NCBI RefSeq assembly: GCF_009834515.1
Contig: NZ_CP019426.1
Span: 5,215,001 to 5,279,000 of the forward strand
Direction of reading: 5' to 3'
Source: Pseudomonas sp. R84
GTDB lineage: Bacteria; Pseudomonadota; Gammaproteobacteria; Pseudomonadales; Pseudomonadaceae
Length of the DNA stretch: 64,000 nt
Below, piece by piece: positions 47,921 through 56,810 of the stretch. Below the pieces are notes generated by a model. That model did not search any database and was not told the DNA's origin. It saw nothing but the letters and a program-made list of their open reading frames with translations. A program made the translations under genes and the position numbers. Every line of letters starts with the position of its first letter. Position 1 is the first letter of the stretch.

Positions 47921-49144
47921 CTAACCGACTTCGGAATCCCAGATCACCGTGATATTGCCGCGATAGGGTTTGTCCGTGGCATGTTTGATCAGCCAGTCGG
48001 TGTCCTGCTCGCCGATCTCGAAGTGCAGGGTGCCCGGCTTGCGCTCGATGTAATGCTCGGGCTGGAAGGTGCCGGAAGTTTCACGCCCCAACAGTTTGCG
48101 CCGTACCGGTTGGCCGGCGCTGTCGGTCAGGCCATTGGGCAGACTGACGCTGACGGCGACCGGGCCGGCGAAACCCGATTGACGGTCCATGATGGCGCAG
48201 CCCGAGCCTGAGCCCAAAGAGTGCTCGCACTCAAGCTTCATGGTGAATTTCGACGACGCCGAGATATGGAAGATCTGATCACGAAAAAGCCGCACAGGCT
48301 TGCGTCCACTGTCGAGCCAGCGCTGCCAGCCGCCTTGGGGCTCCAGTGCGATGTGATTGCCGCCGGGTGGGATATCCACCTTCAGGGTGTGCTGCACATC
48401 CAGGACGAAATCCAGGGTCAGGCTGCTGTCGTCCGGCTGGAACAGTTTGCCCATGTCGAAATCACGTCCTGGTCCCAGACTGTAAGTCAATGAACCGGTG
48501 TAGCGGCCCGTAGACATCGTCAGTGGGTTGGGGGTGCGCAGCTCGTAGGTGATGTCCAGCTTGTCGAAGTACATCGACGGAATATGGTAGGCCGGCACTT
48601 TGAAACAGTGGGCTTCCTGTGTGGTTTTCCAGAAGAACCGCCAGCTGTCTGCCTCGTAGGCACCAACGCCGCTGTGCCAGCAAGGGGCCGGTATGCCTTG
48701 TACCCAATTCCCCGTGACCCATAATCTGGAATGGCCTTCAAGTGCATTGTTGCCACCAGCCAGCCGCACCGCCGGATGACTCAGTACATATTTGGAGCCC
48801 ATGCCAGTGATGCGTATTTCCAGGGATTGCGTTTCCTGCGTCTGGCTGTTTGTCACGGTCAGACGCCGCAAATTGGCGGGCGCTTTTACCGCCGCCCAGT
48901 CAAAGAGATCCAGATAGCGAGTTGAGCGGAACCGTACGGGCAATTCGATGCTGAACATTCCGTGACTTTCACACTGACCTGGATAGGTCGCGCAATAACC
49001 GCTGTTCGGCGTTTTGTTGACGAACGTATTCTTGTCCGGCCTGGAAGAATCCGGTTGAAACAAGGCGCGGATTTCCTGATTGATCGCCTGCGCCTGCGGG
49101 CTGCTCAACACGGCCAGCACCCCCAGCCAAATGTACCTTTTCAT
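47921..49144 (-). CDS. CS1-type pilus tip adhesin, second copy (CblD/CooD/CfaE-like)
   Basis: A 407-residue secreted protein with a signal peptide (residues 1-20, ending AQA). It is a paralogue of the product of 50508-51719: both share VNKTPNSGYCAT, MFSI-LPVRF, NPL-MS-G-YTGS-TYSLG, TLDFVLDVQHTLK and the final ITVIWDSE strand. CfaE/CooD-type proteins sit at the tip of alternate chaperone-usher pili and bind host receptors. It is the last gene of the pilus operon, 39 bp after the minor subunit gene. The two adhesins differ most in the middle, receptor-binding half. Confidence 0.85.
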   Translation of the reverse strand: MKRYIWLGVLAVLSSPQAQAINQEIRALFQPDSSRPDKNTFVNKTPNSGYCATYPGQCESHGMFSIELPVRFRSTRYLDLFDWAAVKAPANLRRLTVTNSQTQETQSLEIRITGMGSKYVLSHPAVRLAGGNNALEGHSRLWVTGNWVQGIPAPCWHSGVGAYEADSWRFFWKTTQEAHCFKVPAYHIPSMYFDKLDITYELRTPNPLTMSTGRYTGSLTYSLGPGRDFDMGKLFQPDDSSLTLDFVLDVQHTLKVDIPPGGNHIALEPQGGWQRWLDSGRKPVRLFRDQIFHISASSKFTMKLECEHSLGSGSGCAIMDRQSGFAGPVAVSVSLPNGLTDSAGQPVRRKLLGRETSGTFQPEHYIERKPGTLHFEIGEQDTDWLIKHATDKPYRGNITVIWDSEVG

Positions 49145-49183
49145 TATTCGTCCTGCCTCTGATGAGCCTGATCTGTGTTGCTT

Positions 49184-49708
49184 TCATTGCGCATCCGGCG
49201 CCCGCGCGTTGAACAGCAACACCACGTTGCCGTTGTAATCCCCGGAGCGATAACCGCCGACGGGTTCGATCGGTTCGATTTTCAACGCCACGCGTTTGCC
49301 GGTGGCGGCTTCCTCCTGCGAGAGCACTTGGCGAGGGATGATGTGCGAGCTCAATTCGACGCCATTGAAGGTGACCTGCAGCTCGATGATTTCGCCGGGG
49401 CGGCCGTTTTCCAGGAACGGCTCGACCCCCAGGCGTGCCTCGATCGCGCTGCTGTCATGGCGCACATCGAAATTTTTCTCAAGGCCGCCGAGCCTGGCGC
49501 GCGGGTAATCCCAAGCCAGACGTTGCGGGCGATGAATCCAGTCCGGCTCGACCGGAATGATGTAGAACGGGCGACTGGGAATGGTCAGGGACACTTCGAA
49601 GGTATGTTCTTCGCGCGCGGCCCACGCCCCCGCGCCAGTCAGCGCGGTGGCGGCCAACAGCGCGCCGGCGATGGTTTGCTTGATCATGTGGGTTACCCGA
49701 TGCGTCAT
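49184..49708 (-). CDS. CS1-type pilus minor subunit
   Basis: A 174-residue secreted protein with a signal peptide ending in GAWAA. It resembles the major subunit at 54357-54842 in plan: a conserved FYIIPVEPDW near the start of the mature protein (FYVVPTDPDL in the major subunit) and a closing strand SGDYNGNVVLLFNA (PGDYTGSVAMIFDA). A start at ATG 49687 would still leave a full signal peptide. It is probably a second pilin or adaptor between shaft and tip. It lies 12 bp after the chaperone gene. Confidence 0.78.
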   Translation of the reverse strand: MTHRVTHMIKQTIAGALLAATALTGAGAWAAREEHTFEVSLTIPSRPFYIIPVEPDWIHRPQRLAWDYPRARLGGLEKNFDVRHDSSAIEARLGVEPFLENGRPGEIIELQVTFNGVELSSHIIPRQVLSQEEAATGKRVALKIEPIEPVGGYRSGDYNGNVVLLFNARAPDAQ

Positions 49709-49720
49709 TGGAAAAACTGC

Positions 49721-50473
49721 CTAGCGACTGGCGATCTTCATGGTTTTTTTCTCGCTGCCTTCGATCAGGAAGAAGCGGTATTCGCGACCTTTCTCTTTAT
49801 CGAAGGCAAAGGTTTTGCCGGCCAGCACATGGTGTTTGGTGGTGGCGCCGCAGTCGGCTTCCTTGGTCAGCGAACAGCTTTTGAACTCGTCGACGATGAT
49901 CACGGTGTTGCCGTCGTTGCGCAGTTCGTAACGGCTGTCGGTGTCGTTGACGACCGTGGCGAAGCGGGCATCCTTGGGCCGCACAAAGAAGATCGTGCCG
50001 AAACCGGTCATGACGTTGACGCCCGCCGTGAGGGACTTCTTGTAGTCGTCGCGCTCTTCGCTGCTGACGACAAAATCGTCTTCCTGTTCCGGCACCACCG
50101 GAACGAAACGCACACGGAAATAGCGCTCGCGATCACGCGCGCCCATGTACAACAGCCGCGTGCCCTGCATGCCTTGGGCCGGCACGATCAATCGCGCCGG
50201 ACTGGCCATCAGGCCATTGCGCGAGGCACCGTCGGCGGCATTTTCGACGGCAATTTCCTGTGGGGTGCCATCGGCGCCGTAAACGATTTCCAGCACATTG
50301 ATCTTGACGAACGCGGTGGCGTCACCGCTGTTGAATACCCGTTTGAGGTAGGTACTTTTGTCGGCATCGAGATAGTCGTACACAGTGCCGACATTGATCT
50401 GCGGTCCAGCCTGCGCTGTCAGGCAAAACACGCTGAGCAGGCTCAGCAGAAAACCACGGTTCATCGTCTTCAA
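49721..50473 (-). CDS. CS1-type pilus periplasmic chaperone (CblB/CooB-like)
   Basis: A 250-residue periplasmic chaperone with a signal peptide ending TAQA. The region SPARLIVPAQGMQGTRLLYMGARDRERYFRVRFVPV matches the conserved FGL/FGS chaperone strand pattern (P-x-R-x-x-L-x-P-x-x-x-Q) in its alternate-family form. It binds pilins and hands them to the usher. It lies 34 bp after the tip adhesin gene. An ATG three codons downstream is a possible alternative start. Confidence 0.85.
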   Translation of the reverse strand: MKTMNRGFLLSLLSVFCLTAQAGPQINVGTVYDYLDADKSTYLKRVFNSGDATAFVKINVLEIVYGADGTPQEIAVENAADGASRNGLMASPARLIVPAQGMQGTRLLYMGARDRERYFRVRFVPVVPEQEDDFVVSSEERDDYKKSLTAGVNVMTGFGTIFFVRPKDARFATVVNDTDSRYELRNDGNTVIIVDEFKSCSLTKEADCGATTKHHVLAGKTFAFDKEKGREYRFFLIEGSEKKTMKIASR

Positions 50474-50507
50474 CTCCTGAATAGTGAAAATGGCCCGGCG
50501 GGAGCAG

Positions 50508-51719
50508 TCACGCTTCCGAGTCCCAGATAATGGTGATGTTGCCGCGCAGCCGGTCGTTCTTGCCGGGTTGAAGCAGGAAATTGATCGCGAACGGGGTCAT
50601 GTCGAAATGCAACGTGCCCGGCTTGCGATCGATATACAGCCCAGGCTGGAAAGGCCCGATCCAATTGTTGAACCTCAAGGGCAGTCGGGTGGCGGTGTTG
50701 CCGCCGGAATGGGTGATGCCTGCTGGCAGAGTCATGAAAACTTCAACCTCGGCGGTATCGCCTTTCGGGCTGCCAAGGCTGCAAGCGTTGCCTCCCTGCG
50801 AGTTGCACAGCAGCATCACTTTGAACCGTGATGAAGCCGAAATGAAAAACGGTTGATCGCGGAAGATTCTTTTCGGCTTGCGCCCGCTGTCGATCCAGCC
50901 GGCCCACCCGCCTTCGGGTTCCAGTGACACCTGATTGCCACCCGGTGGCAGATCGATCTTGAGGGTGTGCTGCACGTCGAGCACGAAGTCCAGGGTCAGG
51001 CTGTCGTCGTCCGGTTGAAAATCGGCGCCCATACTGAAATCGCCACCGCTGCCAAGGCTGTAGGTCATTGAGCCGGTATACAGCCCCGACGACATGCTCA
51101 GCGGATTGGGCGTGCGCAGTTCATAAGCAAAGTCGAGGGTGTCGAAGTACATCGGCCCGATGACCGCCGTAGACTTCTTGACGCAGTGCGCCTCCTCAGG
51201 AGTTTTCCAGAAAAACCGGTAGCTGGCAGGATAGGGCACACCGACGCCGCTGTACCGGCAGGGCGCAGCGGCGTAGACCCAACTGCTGCTTTCCCAGAGT
51301 CGCTGGTGGCCCAGCAGTTCGTCATCCACGCCGACCAGTTCGTGTGCCGGGCGAGTCAGCACATATTTAGAACCGATACCGCTAATACGCACTTCAACGG
51401 TTTCCGTCTCCTGCGTTTCCGTGTTTGTCACCGTCAGTCGCCGCCAATTGGCAGGTGCTTTGATCCCGACGCCCCAATTGGCGCCAATATGATTGGCACT
51501 GAAACGAACCGGCAATTGAATGCTGAACATGCCGTTTTCTACACACTGATTCGGAAAAGTGGCGCAGTACCCGCTGTTCGGGGTCTTGTTGACGAACACG
51601 TTCTTGTTCGGCTGCGAAGGATCCGGCTGGAACATCGCGCGAATTTCATGACTGGCCGCCTGCGCCGTGGCAACAGCCAGCGTCAGCGCCAATCCCAAGC
51701 TTCCTGCTAATAATTTCAT
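50508..51719 (-). CDS. CS1-type pilus tip adhesin, first copy (CblD/CooD/CfaE-like)
   Basis: A 403-residue secreted protein with a signal peptide ending TAQA, homologous to the 407-residue protein that ends the operon. The mature protein starts SHEIRAMFQPDPSQ and shares the VNKTPNSGYCAT cysteine-containing segment and the NPLSMSSGLYTGSMTYSLG strand of the CooD/CblD family. It is expected to initiate pilus assembly and carry the adhesive function. It lies 4 bp after the usher gene. Confidence 0.87.
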   Translation of the reverse strand: MKLLAGSLGLALTLAVATAQAASHEIRAMFQPDPSQPNKNVFVNKTPNSGYCATFPNQCVENGMFSIQLPVRFSANHIGANWGVGIKAPANWRRLTVTNTETQETETVEVRISGIGSKYVLTRPAHELVGVDDELLGHQRLWESSSWVYAAAPCRYSGVGVPYPASYRFFWKTPEEAHCVKKSTAVIGPMYFDTLDFAYELRTPNPLSMSSGLYTGSMTYSLGSGGDFSMGADFQPDDDSLTLDFVLDVQHTLKIDLPPGGNQVSLEPEGGWAGWIDSGRKPKRIFRDQPFFISASSRFKVMLLCNSQGGNACSLGSPKGDTAEVEVFMTLPAGITHSGGNTATRLPLRFNNWIGPFQPGLYIDRKPGTLHFDMTPFAINFLLQPGKNDRLRGNITIIWDSEA

Positions 51720-51723
51720 CCCT

Positions 51724-54246
51724 TCAACCCGCCTTCTGTTCTGTGGTCGTCACGTCGGCCAGCGTGTCCGGCGTGCATCGCAGGTCGCCGATCATCAACA
51801 CATTGTTTTCGCTGCGGTGGCTGTCGGCATCGAGGCGGAACTGACAGAGCAACTGATTGCCCTGACGCACTTCCAGAGTCGGTGAGCCGGCATTCATTTC
51901 CATCGAGAAGAAGCCGTCGACTTCGGTCACGCCTCGGCTGGCGTGGTTGATCACGTGATGGCCCTTGAGCGGTCGTCCTTGCTCGTCAATCAGCCGGCCG
52001 AGCACGGTCAGGGTTTTCATCACGCGCACCTTGCGATACTCCACGCCGCCCTTGTTCAGGTGATAACGGCTGCGCGCCGGCTCGATGGTGGCCGCCGGTA
52101 CGTTGTTGCCTTCGAAGTCGAAGCTCACCGAGCTGTTCTGATACGCCGTGATCGGGATGAAATTGCGCCCCGGTTTCAAGGCCGCCCCGCCGCCGCTGTA
52201 ATCGTCGGCCCGCAGGACGATGTCCTCGATGTCCGACTCAACGTCGACGATCAACCCGGCGCCGCGCACCTCGCTCTGGCTGGTCATGAGCATTTGCTGG
52301 CCGCCGACCACCAGCGTGCTGTCGACGTTGAGGCCGCCGGTGAAATTGCCGTTGTAGGACGAACGCTGGACAAACGCATCGCCATTGACCGCATCGGTGC
52401 GGAAATTGGTCAGGCTGGACATGCCCAGGCCATAGGTGTCGGTGAGTGCGGTGACTGACACGCTTTGCAGCACGTGATCCTTGAAATCCTTGCGCCAGCC
52501 GAGCGAGGCATTGTTGTCACGCGCGCCGTCGCGGGCCGTACGTGAGCCGATGCTGCCGGTGATCTGCTGACCCGGGGCGCCGAGTGCGAGGTTGACGCTC
52601 AGGTCGACCCCGCGATTGCGCGCATCGCCACTGCTGTAGCTGCCCGGCCGATCGAACAGCGACAGGCGCCAACTGGCATCGCTGCCAAACAGCTCGGTGC
52701 GCTGGGTCCAGCCCAGGTCCACGCCCATGCCTTCGACGTTGCCTTCGCTGTGGGCAATCCGCGCATTGACCGAACTTTTGCTGGTGAGCCGATGGTTGAG
52801 CGCCAGCGAGGAGTTGCTGGTCTGGCCGACAAATACATTGCGCGGGCGAACGCGGGTGCCGTCGGGCAAGGTGTCGTAGGTGTACGTGGTGTCGAGCCAA
52901 CTGCGGGTGTGGCTGACCACCACGCTGCCCGAGCCGTAGTTATAGAGGCTTTGCAGGTCGAGACCGGTGCCGTAGTCCTCGGTTTTATAGACGTTGGCAT
53001 AGAGGCTGATGTGATTGGCCAGGGTCCAGTCGACCGAGGTGCCGTACTGCAGCTTTTCACGAATCTGCCGCGCCGACAGACCGAGAATCACCCGAGGATG
53101 CAGCAGATAGTTCACCGAGGCGCCGGCCGTGGGGCTTCCGCTGGACTGGGTGTCCCAGTTGCTCAGCAACTTCTTTTCTTCGCCGGCGAACAGGTTGTAG
53201 CGCCAGCGCTCGTCGAGGTTGCGCCAGTTGTTGGGCTTGTACACCAACTCCTGGGTGGTGGAAGTGATCTGGCCGTCTTCGATCAGGCGCACTTCCACTT
53301 CGTAGATGCCACCGGGCAATGGCCGGGTATCGAGGGTCTGCAAACCGGCGGGCACTGATTGCGTGTTGATCAGCAGCCCATCGCGCCAGATTTCCACCGA
53401 ACCCTGGCGGTTGGCGGTGACATAGATCGGATAAACGCTGGGCATCGGACTGTTGATGGCCAGACTGTCGGAGCTGCCATACATGACGCCGACGGCGGTG
53501 TCGGGGCTGGTGCCGAACGTGCGCGGCTGGCGGGTCAGCCCTTCGGAATTAGGGGTGAAATAGCCCAGACGGAAAAAACTGCCTTGCAGTTCGCGCTGGG
53601 TGTGTAACTCGTGGATTGCGTGATAAAGCTTGTCGTCCGGGCCACCGAGACGGGCCATTTGCAGGTTGAGCGTCTGGCTCCAGTTGCCCAGGCTTGAGCT
53701 GGCTTCAAGACCGAAGCGCCCACCAAGATCCTGATCCTGACCGCCATTGAGATTGAGCTGGTTACGCACCATCAAACCACTGCTGCCGCCTTCGGGCTGC
53801 TCGTAGTAGCGCTTGGCGGCCACATCGCGCTCAGCGTTTTCGGTGGCGATCGATACCAGCGAGTTTTCCAGGTTGTAGTGCACCGCCAGAAACTGATCCG
53901 GGCACGAACCGCTGCACGCCCCCAAGGGCACGCCGGGTTTGAGAAAGCTCGCCCACTTTTCCCGTTCGGCAGGGCCGAAACGGTTTTCGCTGGTGTCGGT
54001 GAATTCGAGCAGGGTGATGCGATCATCGCGGGACAACACCACCATGGCCTCGCCCAGCGGTTGTTGGTCGACTTCGACCCGCACCGCCAGAGGCACATCA
54101 AAGAAATGCTCCTCGAAATCCGCCGGCAAACCTTTGGCCTGCGCCAACAGACTGCGAGGTGTCGTACCGGCGTTGCTGGAAGCCACGGCTGCGCTGGCAC
54201 AAAACAACAGCGCAAGCGCAGCCGCGATGGGTGTCATCGGGAACAT
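51724..54246 (-). CDS. CS1-type pilus outer-membrane usher (CblC/CooC/TcfC-like)
   Basis: An 840-residue outer-membrane usher with a signal peptide ending AAVAS. After an N-terminal periplasmic domain with a short cysteine pair (GACSGSC), the beta-barrel carries a plug-like segment with VYPIYVTANRQGSVEIWRDG and LPGGIYEVEVRLIEDG. The C-terminal part has carboxypeptidase-like and TcfC E-set-like strands (LGRLIDEQGRPLKGHHVINH). It threads pilins through the outer membrane. Length fits CooC/CblC. It follows the major subunit gene after a hairpin-containing gap. Confidence 0.9.
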   Translation of the reverse strand: MFPMTPIAAALALLFCASAAVASSNAGTTPRSLLAQAKGLPADFEEHFFDVPLAVRVEVDQQPLGEAMVVLSRDDRITLLEFTDTSENRFGPAEREKWASFLKPGVPLGACSGSCPDQFLAVHYNLENSLVSIATENAERDVAAKRYYEQPEGGSSGLMVRNQLNLNGGQDQDLGGRFGLEASSSLGNWSQTLNLQMARLGGPDDKLYHAIHELHTQRELQGSFFRLGYFTPNSEGLTRQPRTFGTSPDTAVGVMYGSSDSLAINSPMPSVYPIYVTANRQGSVEIWRDGLLINTQSVPAGLQTLDTRPLPGGIYEVEVRLIEDGQITSTTQELVYKPNNWRNLDERWRYNLFAGEEKKLLSNWDTQSSGSPTAGASVNYLLHPRVILGLSARQIREKLQYGTSVDWTLANHISLYANVYKTEDYGTGLDLQSLYNYGSGSVVVSHTRSWLDTTYTYDTLPDGTRVRPRNVFVGQTSNSSLALNHRLTSKSSVNARIAHSEGNVEGMGVDLGWTQRTELFGSDASWRLSLFDRPGSYSSGDARNRGVDLSVNLALGAPGQQITGSIGSRTARDGARDNNASLGWRKDFKDHVLQSVSVTALTDTYGLGMSSLTNFRTDAVNGDAFVQRSSYNGNFTGGLNVDSTLVVGGQQMLMTSQSEVRGAGLIVDVESDIEDIVLRADDYSGGGAALKPGRNFIPITAYQNSSVSFDFEGNNVPAATIEPARSRYHLNKGGVEYRKVRVMKTLTVLGRLIDEQGRPLKGHHVINHASRGVTEVDGFFSMEMNAGSPTLEVRQGNQLLCQFRLDADSHRSENNVLMIGDLRCTPDTLADVTTTEQKAG

Positions 54247-54278
54247 GAACTCGTACTCTGATTACAAACAATGGAAGT

Positions 54279-54312
54279 CCGACGGGGCAAACACTTGTGC
54301 CTGCCCCGTCGG
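54279..54312 (-). promoter_or_regulatory. Hairpin between pilus major subunit and usher genes
   Basis: CCGACGGGGCA and TGCCCCGTCGG form a perfect 11-bp stem with a 12-nt loop in the 110-bp gap after the major pilin gene. No strong T-run follows, so it probably partly terminates or protects the pilin message, giving much more pilin than usher. Confidence 0.75.
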
Positions 54313-54356
54313 TTAACGCCGCTGTAGGGTCGGGCGCTTAATGCGTGTTCACGCGA

Positions 54357-54842
54357 TCAGTTGACCGGTGGCACTGCATCAAAAATCATCGCCACGGAAC
54401 CGGTGTAATCACCCGGCTGGAAGTTGCTGCCACGGGCGCTGATTTTCAGCGGGGCGCGATAGTTGACGTCCGACTCGGATTCACCCACGACCATTTGCGG
54501 GGTCAGGGTCAGTTCCTTGTTGTTGAGCAGGACTTGCAGGTCGATGGAAGTGTTGCCGGCCACCAGTTTCGGCTGACTCTCAAGGCTGGCGTGTACCGAA
54601 CCGTTGTTGTTGCGCACATCGAAGAAGCCGTTGACGTCGCGCATCTTGCCAGTGGTCGGCTGATAGCTCATGTCCTGATCCTTGTTGACCAGATCCGGAT
54701 CGGTCGGCACGACATAGAAACCGTTGGTCGGCACATGCGCGACAAGGCTGATCGAGTGCGACGCTTCACCAGCGGCGAATGCGCCAGTGGAACCCAGTGC
54801 CAGAAGAGCCAGTGGAGCGGCGATTGCGAGTTTCTTGAACAT
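54357..54842 (-). CDS. CS1-type pilus major subunit (CblA/CooA-like)
   Basis: A 161-residue secreted pilin with a signal peptide ending GAFAA. The mature protein begins EASHSISLVAHVPTNGFYVVP and ends GDYTGSVAMIFDAV, the donor-strand-exchange pilin pattern of the alternate (alpha, CS1/CFA/Cbl) family. It has no cysteines, as usual for this class. It is the first gene of a six-gene minus-strand operon (major pilin, usher, tip adhesin, chaperone, minor pilin, second adhesin) and should form the fibre shaft. Confidence 0.88.
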   Translation of the reverse strand: MFKKLAIAAPLALLALGSTGAFAAGEASHSISLVAHVPTNGFYVVPTDPDLVNKDQDMSYQPTTGKMRDVNGFFDVRNNNGSVHASLESQPKLVAGNTSIDLQVLLNNKELTLTPQMVVGESESDVNYRAPLKISARGSNFQPGDYTGSVAMIFDAVPPVN

Positions 54843-55350
54843 CGTTATGTACCTGTTTTCTTGATAGGGGGATGAGCATTAAAAGTTCAAGAAGTTGAGT
54901 GCCCGAATCTCTGCCCGAGTTGCGTCAGATCAACTTGAACTTTCAATGCCGGGGCATCATCGGCTGTTGTCTCTGGAATGTAAGCAGGCAACTTCCGACA
55001 ACCTCGTAGTTAATCAACCCTATGACCCGCAAGAAAAAAGAACAAAAAACAGCCATTCGAAACAGTGACTGTAAGTTCCACCCTACAGACAGTTTCAGCT
55101 AAAAAACCATACAGCAACTTTGCCCTTCCAGTACGGCAACTTATTGCTATTTAGAACATATACTCTACAGCGAATAGAGCGATGACTTTAACTTTCAAGT
55201 TATCGTTTCCGACAACCGGGCGAAATTCGCTGCTTGCGCCTGAAGCGCTTTTGCCGCTCGTCAGCCGAGGCCCTTTCTCGGGAAAAAACGTCTTGCAAGC
55301 TCATTAAGATATATCTTAAGTTGTATCTAAACACGACGAGAGAAGACAAA
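54843..55350. other. Divergent intergenic region between pilus operon and padR-like gene
   Basis: 508 bp with AT-rich stretches. It must carry the promoter of the minus-strand pilus operon and that of the plus-strand PadR-type gene. The only clear motif is the palindrome at 55304-55319. No open frame with a ribosome-binding site or RNA-like structure was recognised. It contains no lux-box-like element. Confidence 0.55.
55304..55319. promoter_or_regulatory. Palindromic operator upstream of padR-like gene
   Basis: TTAAGATATATCTTAA, a perfect 16-bp palindrome, is followed by a partial repeat TTGTATCTAAA, ending about 20 bp before the start of the PadR-type gene. Its position suits an autorepressor site for the YqjI-like regulator. 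Confidence 0.65.
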
Positions 55351-55926
55351 ATGAGAGACCATCATTCCCCCCACCGCGAACACGGCGACGGCCGTGACGG
55401 CTTCGAAAAACGCCCTGGACGCGAGCGCGGCGGCCGTGGCCCACGGGTGTTTGCCCCCGGTGACCTGAAATTGCTGCTGCTGGCGCTGGTCGCCGAGCAG
55501 CCGTGCCACGGCTACGACCTGATCCGCCAGATCGAGGGCATGTTCGACGGCGCCTACAGCCCAAGCCCGGGCGTGATCTACCCGACCCTGACCTTTCTCG
55601 AAGAAAGCGAGCTGATCACCGGCGACGCCGAGGGCGGCAAGAAACGTTACAGCGTCACCGACGCCGGTCGTTTGTCTTTAAGCGAACAAGCCGTGGCGCT
55701 GGATGGCGTGCGCATGCGTATCGATGTGAGCAAACGCTCACTGCGCGGCCATGATCGTCCGCCGGAAATCCATGAGGCTGTGCATAACCTGCGCCACGCC
55801 TTGCAGATGCATCACGGCCGTTGGAGCGAGGCAGAAATCCTGCGCGTGCGTGACCTGCTCAACGACACCGCCAAAGCCATCGTCGACGGCCCTGCCGTGC
55901 AACCTGTTTCGGAGAAAAGCCAATGA
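55351..55926 (+). CDS. PadR-family regulator, YqjI-like (metal-responsive)
   Basis: A 191-residue PadR-type winged-helix regulator. The core LLLLALVAEQPCHGYDLIRQIE...YSPSPGVIYPTLTFLEE...GGKKRYSVT closely matches E. coli YqjI. As in YqjI, a histidine-rich N-terminal extension (HHSPHREHGDG) precedes the domain and is a likely metal-binding tail; unlike YqjI it has no cysteine cluster. YqjI represses the ferric reductase gene yqjH. Here the yqjH-like gene follows directly with a four-base overlap, so the two form an operon under the palindrome at 55304. The frame upstream of 55351 is not used because it covers the operator. Confidence 0.87.
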   Translation: MRDHHSPHREHGDGRDGFEKRPGRERGGRGPRVFAPGDLKLLLLALVAEQPCHGYDLIRQIEGMFDGAYSPSPGVIYPTLTFLEESELITGDAEGGKKRYSVTDAGRLSLSEQAVALDGVRMRIDVSKRSLRGHDRPPEIHEAVHNLRHALQMHHGRWSEAEILRVRDLLNDTAKAIVDGPAVQPVSEKSQ

Positions 55927-56708
55927 CTGCAGTCGATAGCCAAACCATTCATCGCGTGATGCACGAAATCAAACGCCGCAAACTGGAAGTCCTGCGCGTG
56001 GTCGACCTTACCCCGCGCATGCGCCGCATCACCCTCGGCGGGCCGGAGTTGGCCGGGTTCATCAGCCTCGGCACCGACGACCACGTCAAACTGTTGTTCC
56101 CGCAGAATGCCGAACAGGCTGCAGCCCTCGAAACCATGGTGCTCGGCGCCGGCAAGGACGATGGGCCGAAACCGGAAATGCGCGACTACACCCCGCGTCG
56201 TTACGACCTTGATGCCCTGGAACTGGACATCGATTTCGTCCTGCACGGTGACGGTCCTGCGTCGACCTGGGCTGAGCAAGCCAAGCCAGGACAATTCCTG
56301 CACATCGGCGGCCCGCGCGGCTCGATGATCGTCCCGGACATTTTCGACAGCTACCTGCTGATCGGCGACGAAACCGCCCTGCCCGCCATCGCCCGCCGCC
56401 TCGAAGGCCTCGCGGCCAATCGCAAGGCGCTGGTGGTGATAGAAGTGGAGAACGGCGCCGAACAGCAAGTGCTGGAGAGCGCGGCGCAGGTCAATGTGAT
56501 CTGGGTGTTGCGCGAAGGGAGCAAGGACAACCTGCTGGCGACGGTGAAGCAATTGCAGGTGCCCACGGGCAATCTGTATGCGTGGGTCGCGACCGAAACG
56601 AAAGTTTCACGGCAGATTCGCCGGGTGCTGATCGATGAGCATGGGCTGGATGAGCAACTCATCAAAGCCGTCGGCTACTGGCGCGCCGAGGGATCCGAAG
56701 AAGAGTGA
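55923..56708 (+). CDS. Siderophore-interacting protein, FAD-containing ferric reductase (YqjH/ViuB-like)
   Basis: A 261-residue flavoreductase. The FAD-binding part carries RDYTPRRYD (R-x-Y-T type) and the NAD(P)H part ends in IKAVGYWRAEGSEEE, the characteristic C-terminal GYWR motif of ViuB/YqjH proteins. It reduces ferric siderophores in the cytoplasm to release iron. It overlaps the YqjI-like gene by four bases and is presumably repressed by it. Confidence 0.93.
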   Translation: MTAVDSQTIHRVMHEIKRRKLEVLRVVDLTPRMRRITLGGPELAGFISLGTDDHVKLLFPQNAEQAAALETMVLGAGKDDGPKPEMRDYTPRRYDLDALELDIDFVLHGDGPASTWAEQAKPGQFLHIGGPRGSMIVPDIFDSYLLIGDETALPAIARRLEGLAANRKALVVIEVENGAEQQVLESAAQVNVIWVLREGSKDNLLATVKQLQVPTGNLYAWVATETKVSRQIRRVLIDEHGLDEQLIKAVGYWRAEGSEEE

Positions 56709-56713
56709 TATCC

Positions 56714-56806
56714 CTTGTAGGAGTGAGCCTGCTCGCGATAGCGGAGTGTCAGTCAATAAATTTGCAACTGTTCCACCGCCATCGCGAGCAGGCTCACTCC
56801 TACAGG
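56714..56806. repeat. REP-type inverted repeat (GTAGGAGTGAGCCTGCTCGCGAT family)
   Basis: Left arm TTGTAGGAGTGAGCCTGCTCG and its complement, about 50 bp apart, between the convergent siderophore-interacting and Pr6Pr genes. A second-order match, GATAGCGG/CCGCCATC, extends the pairing. Confidence 0.8.
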
Positions 56807-56810
56807 TGCT

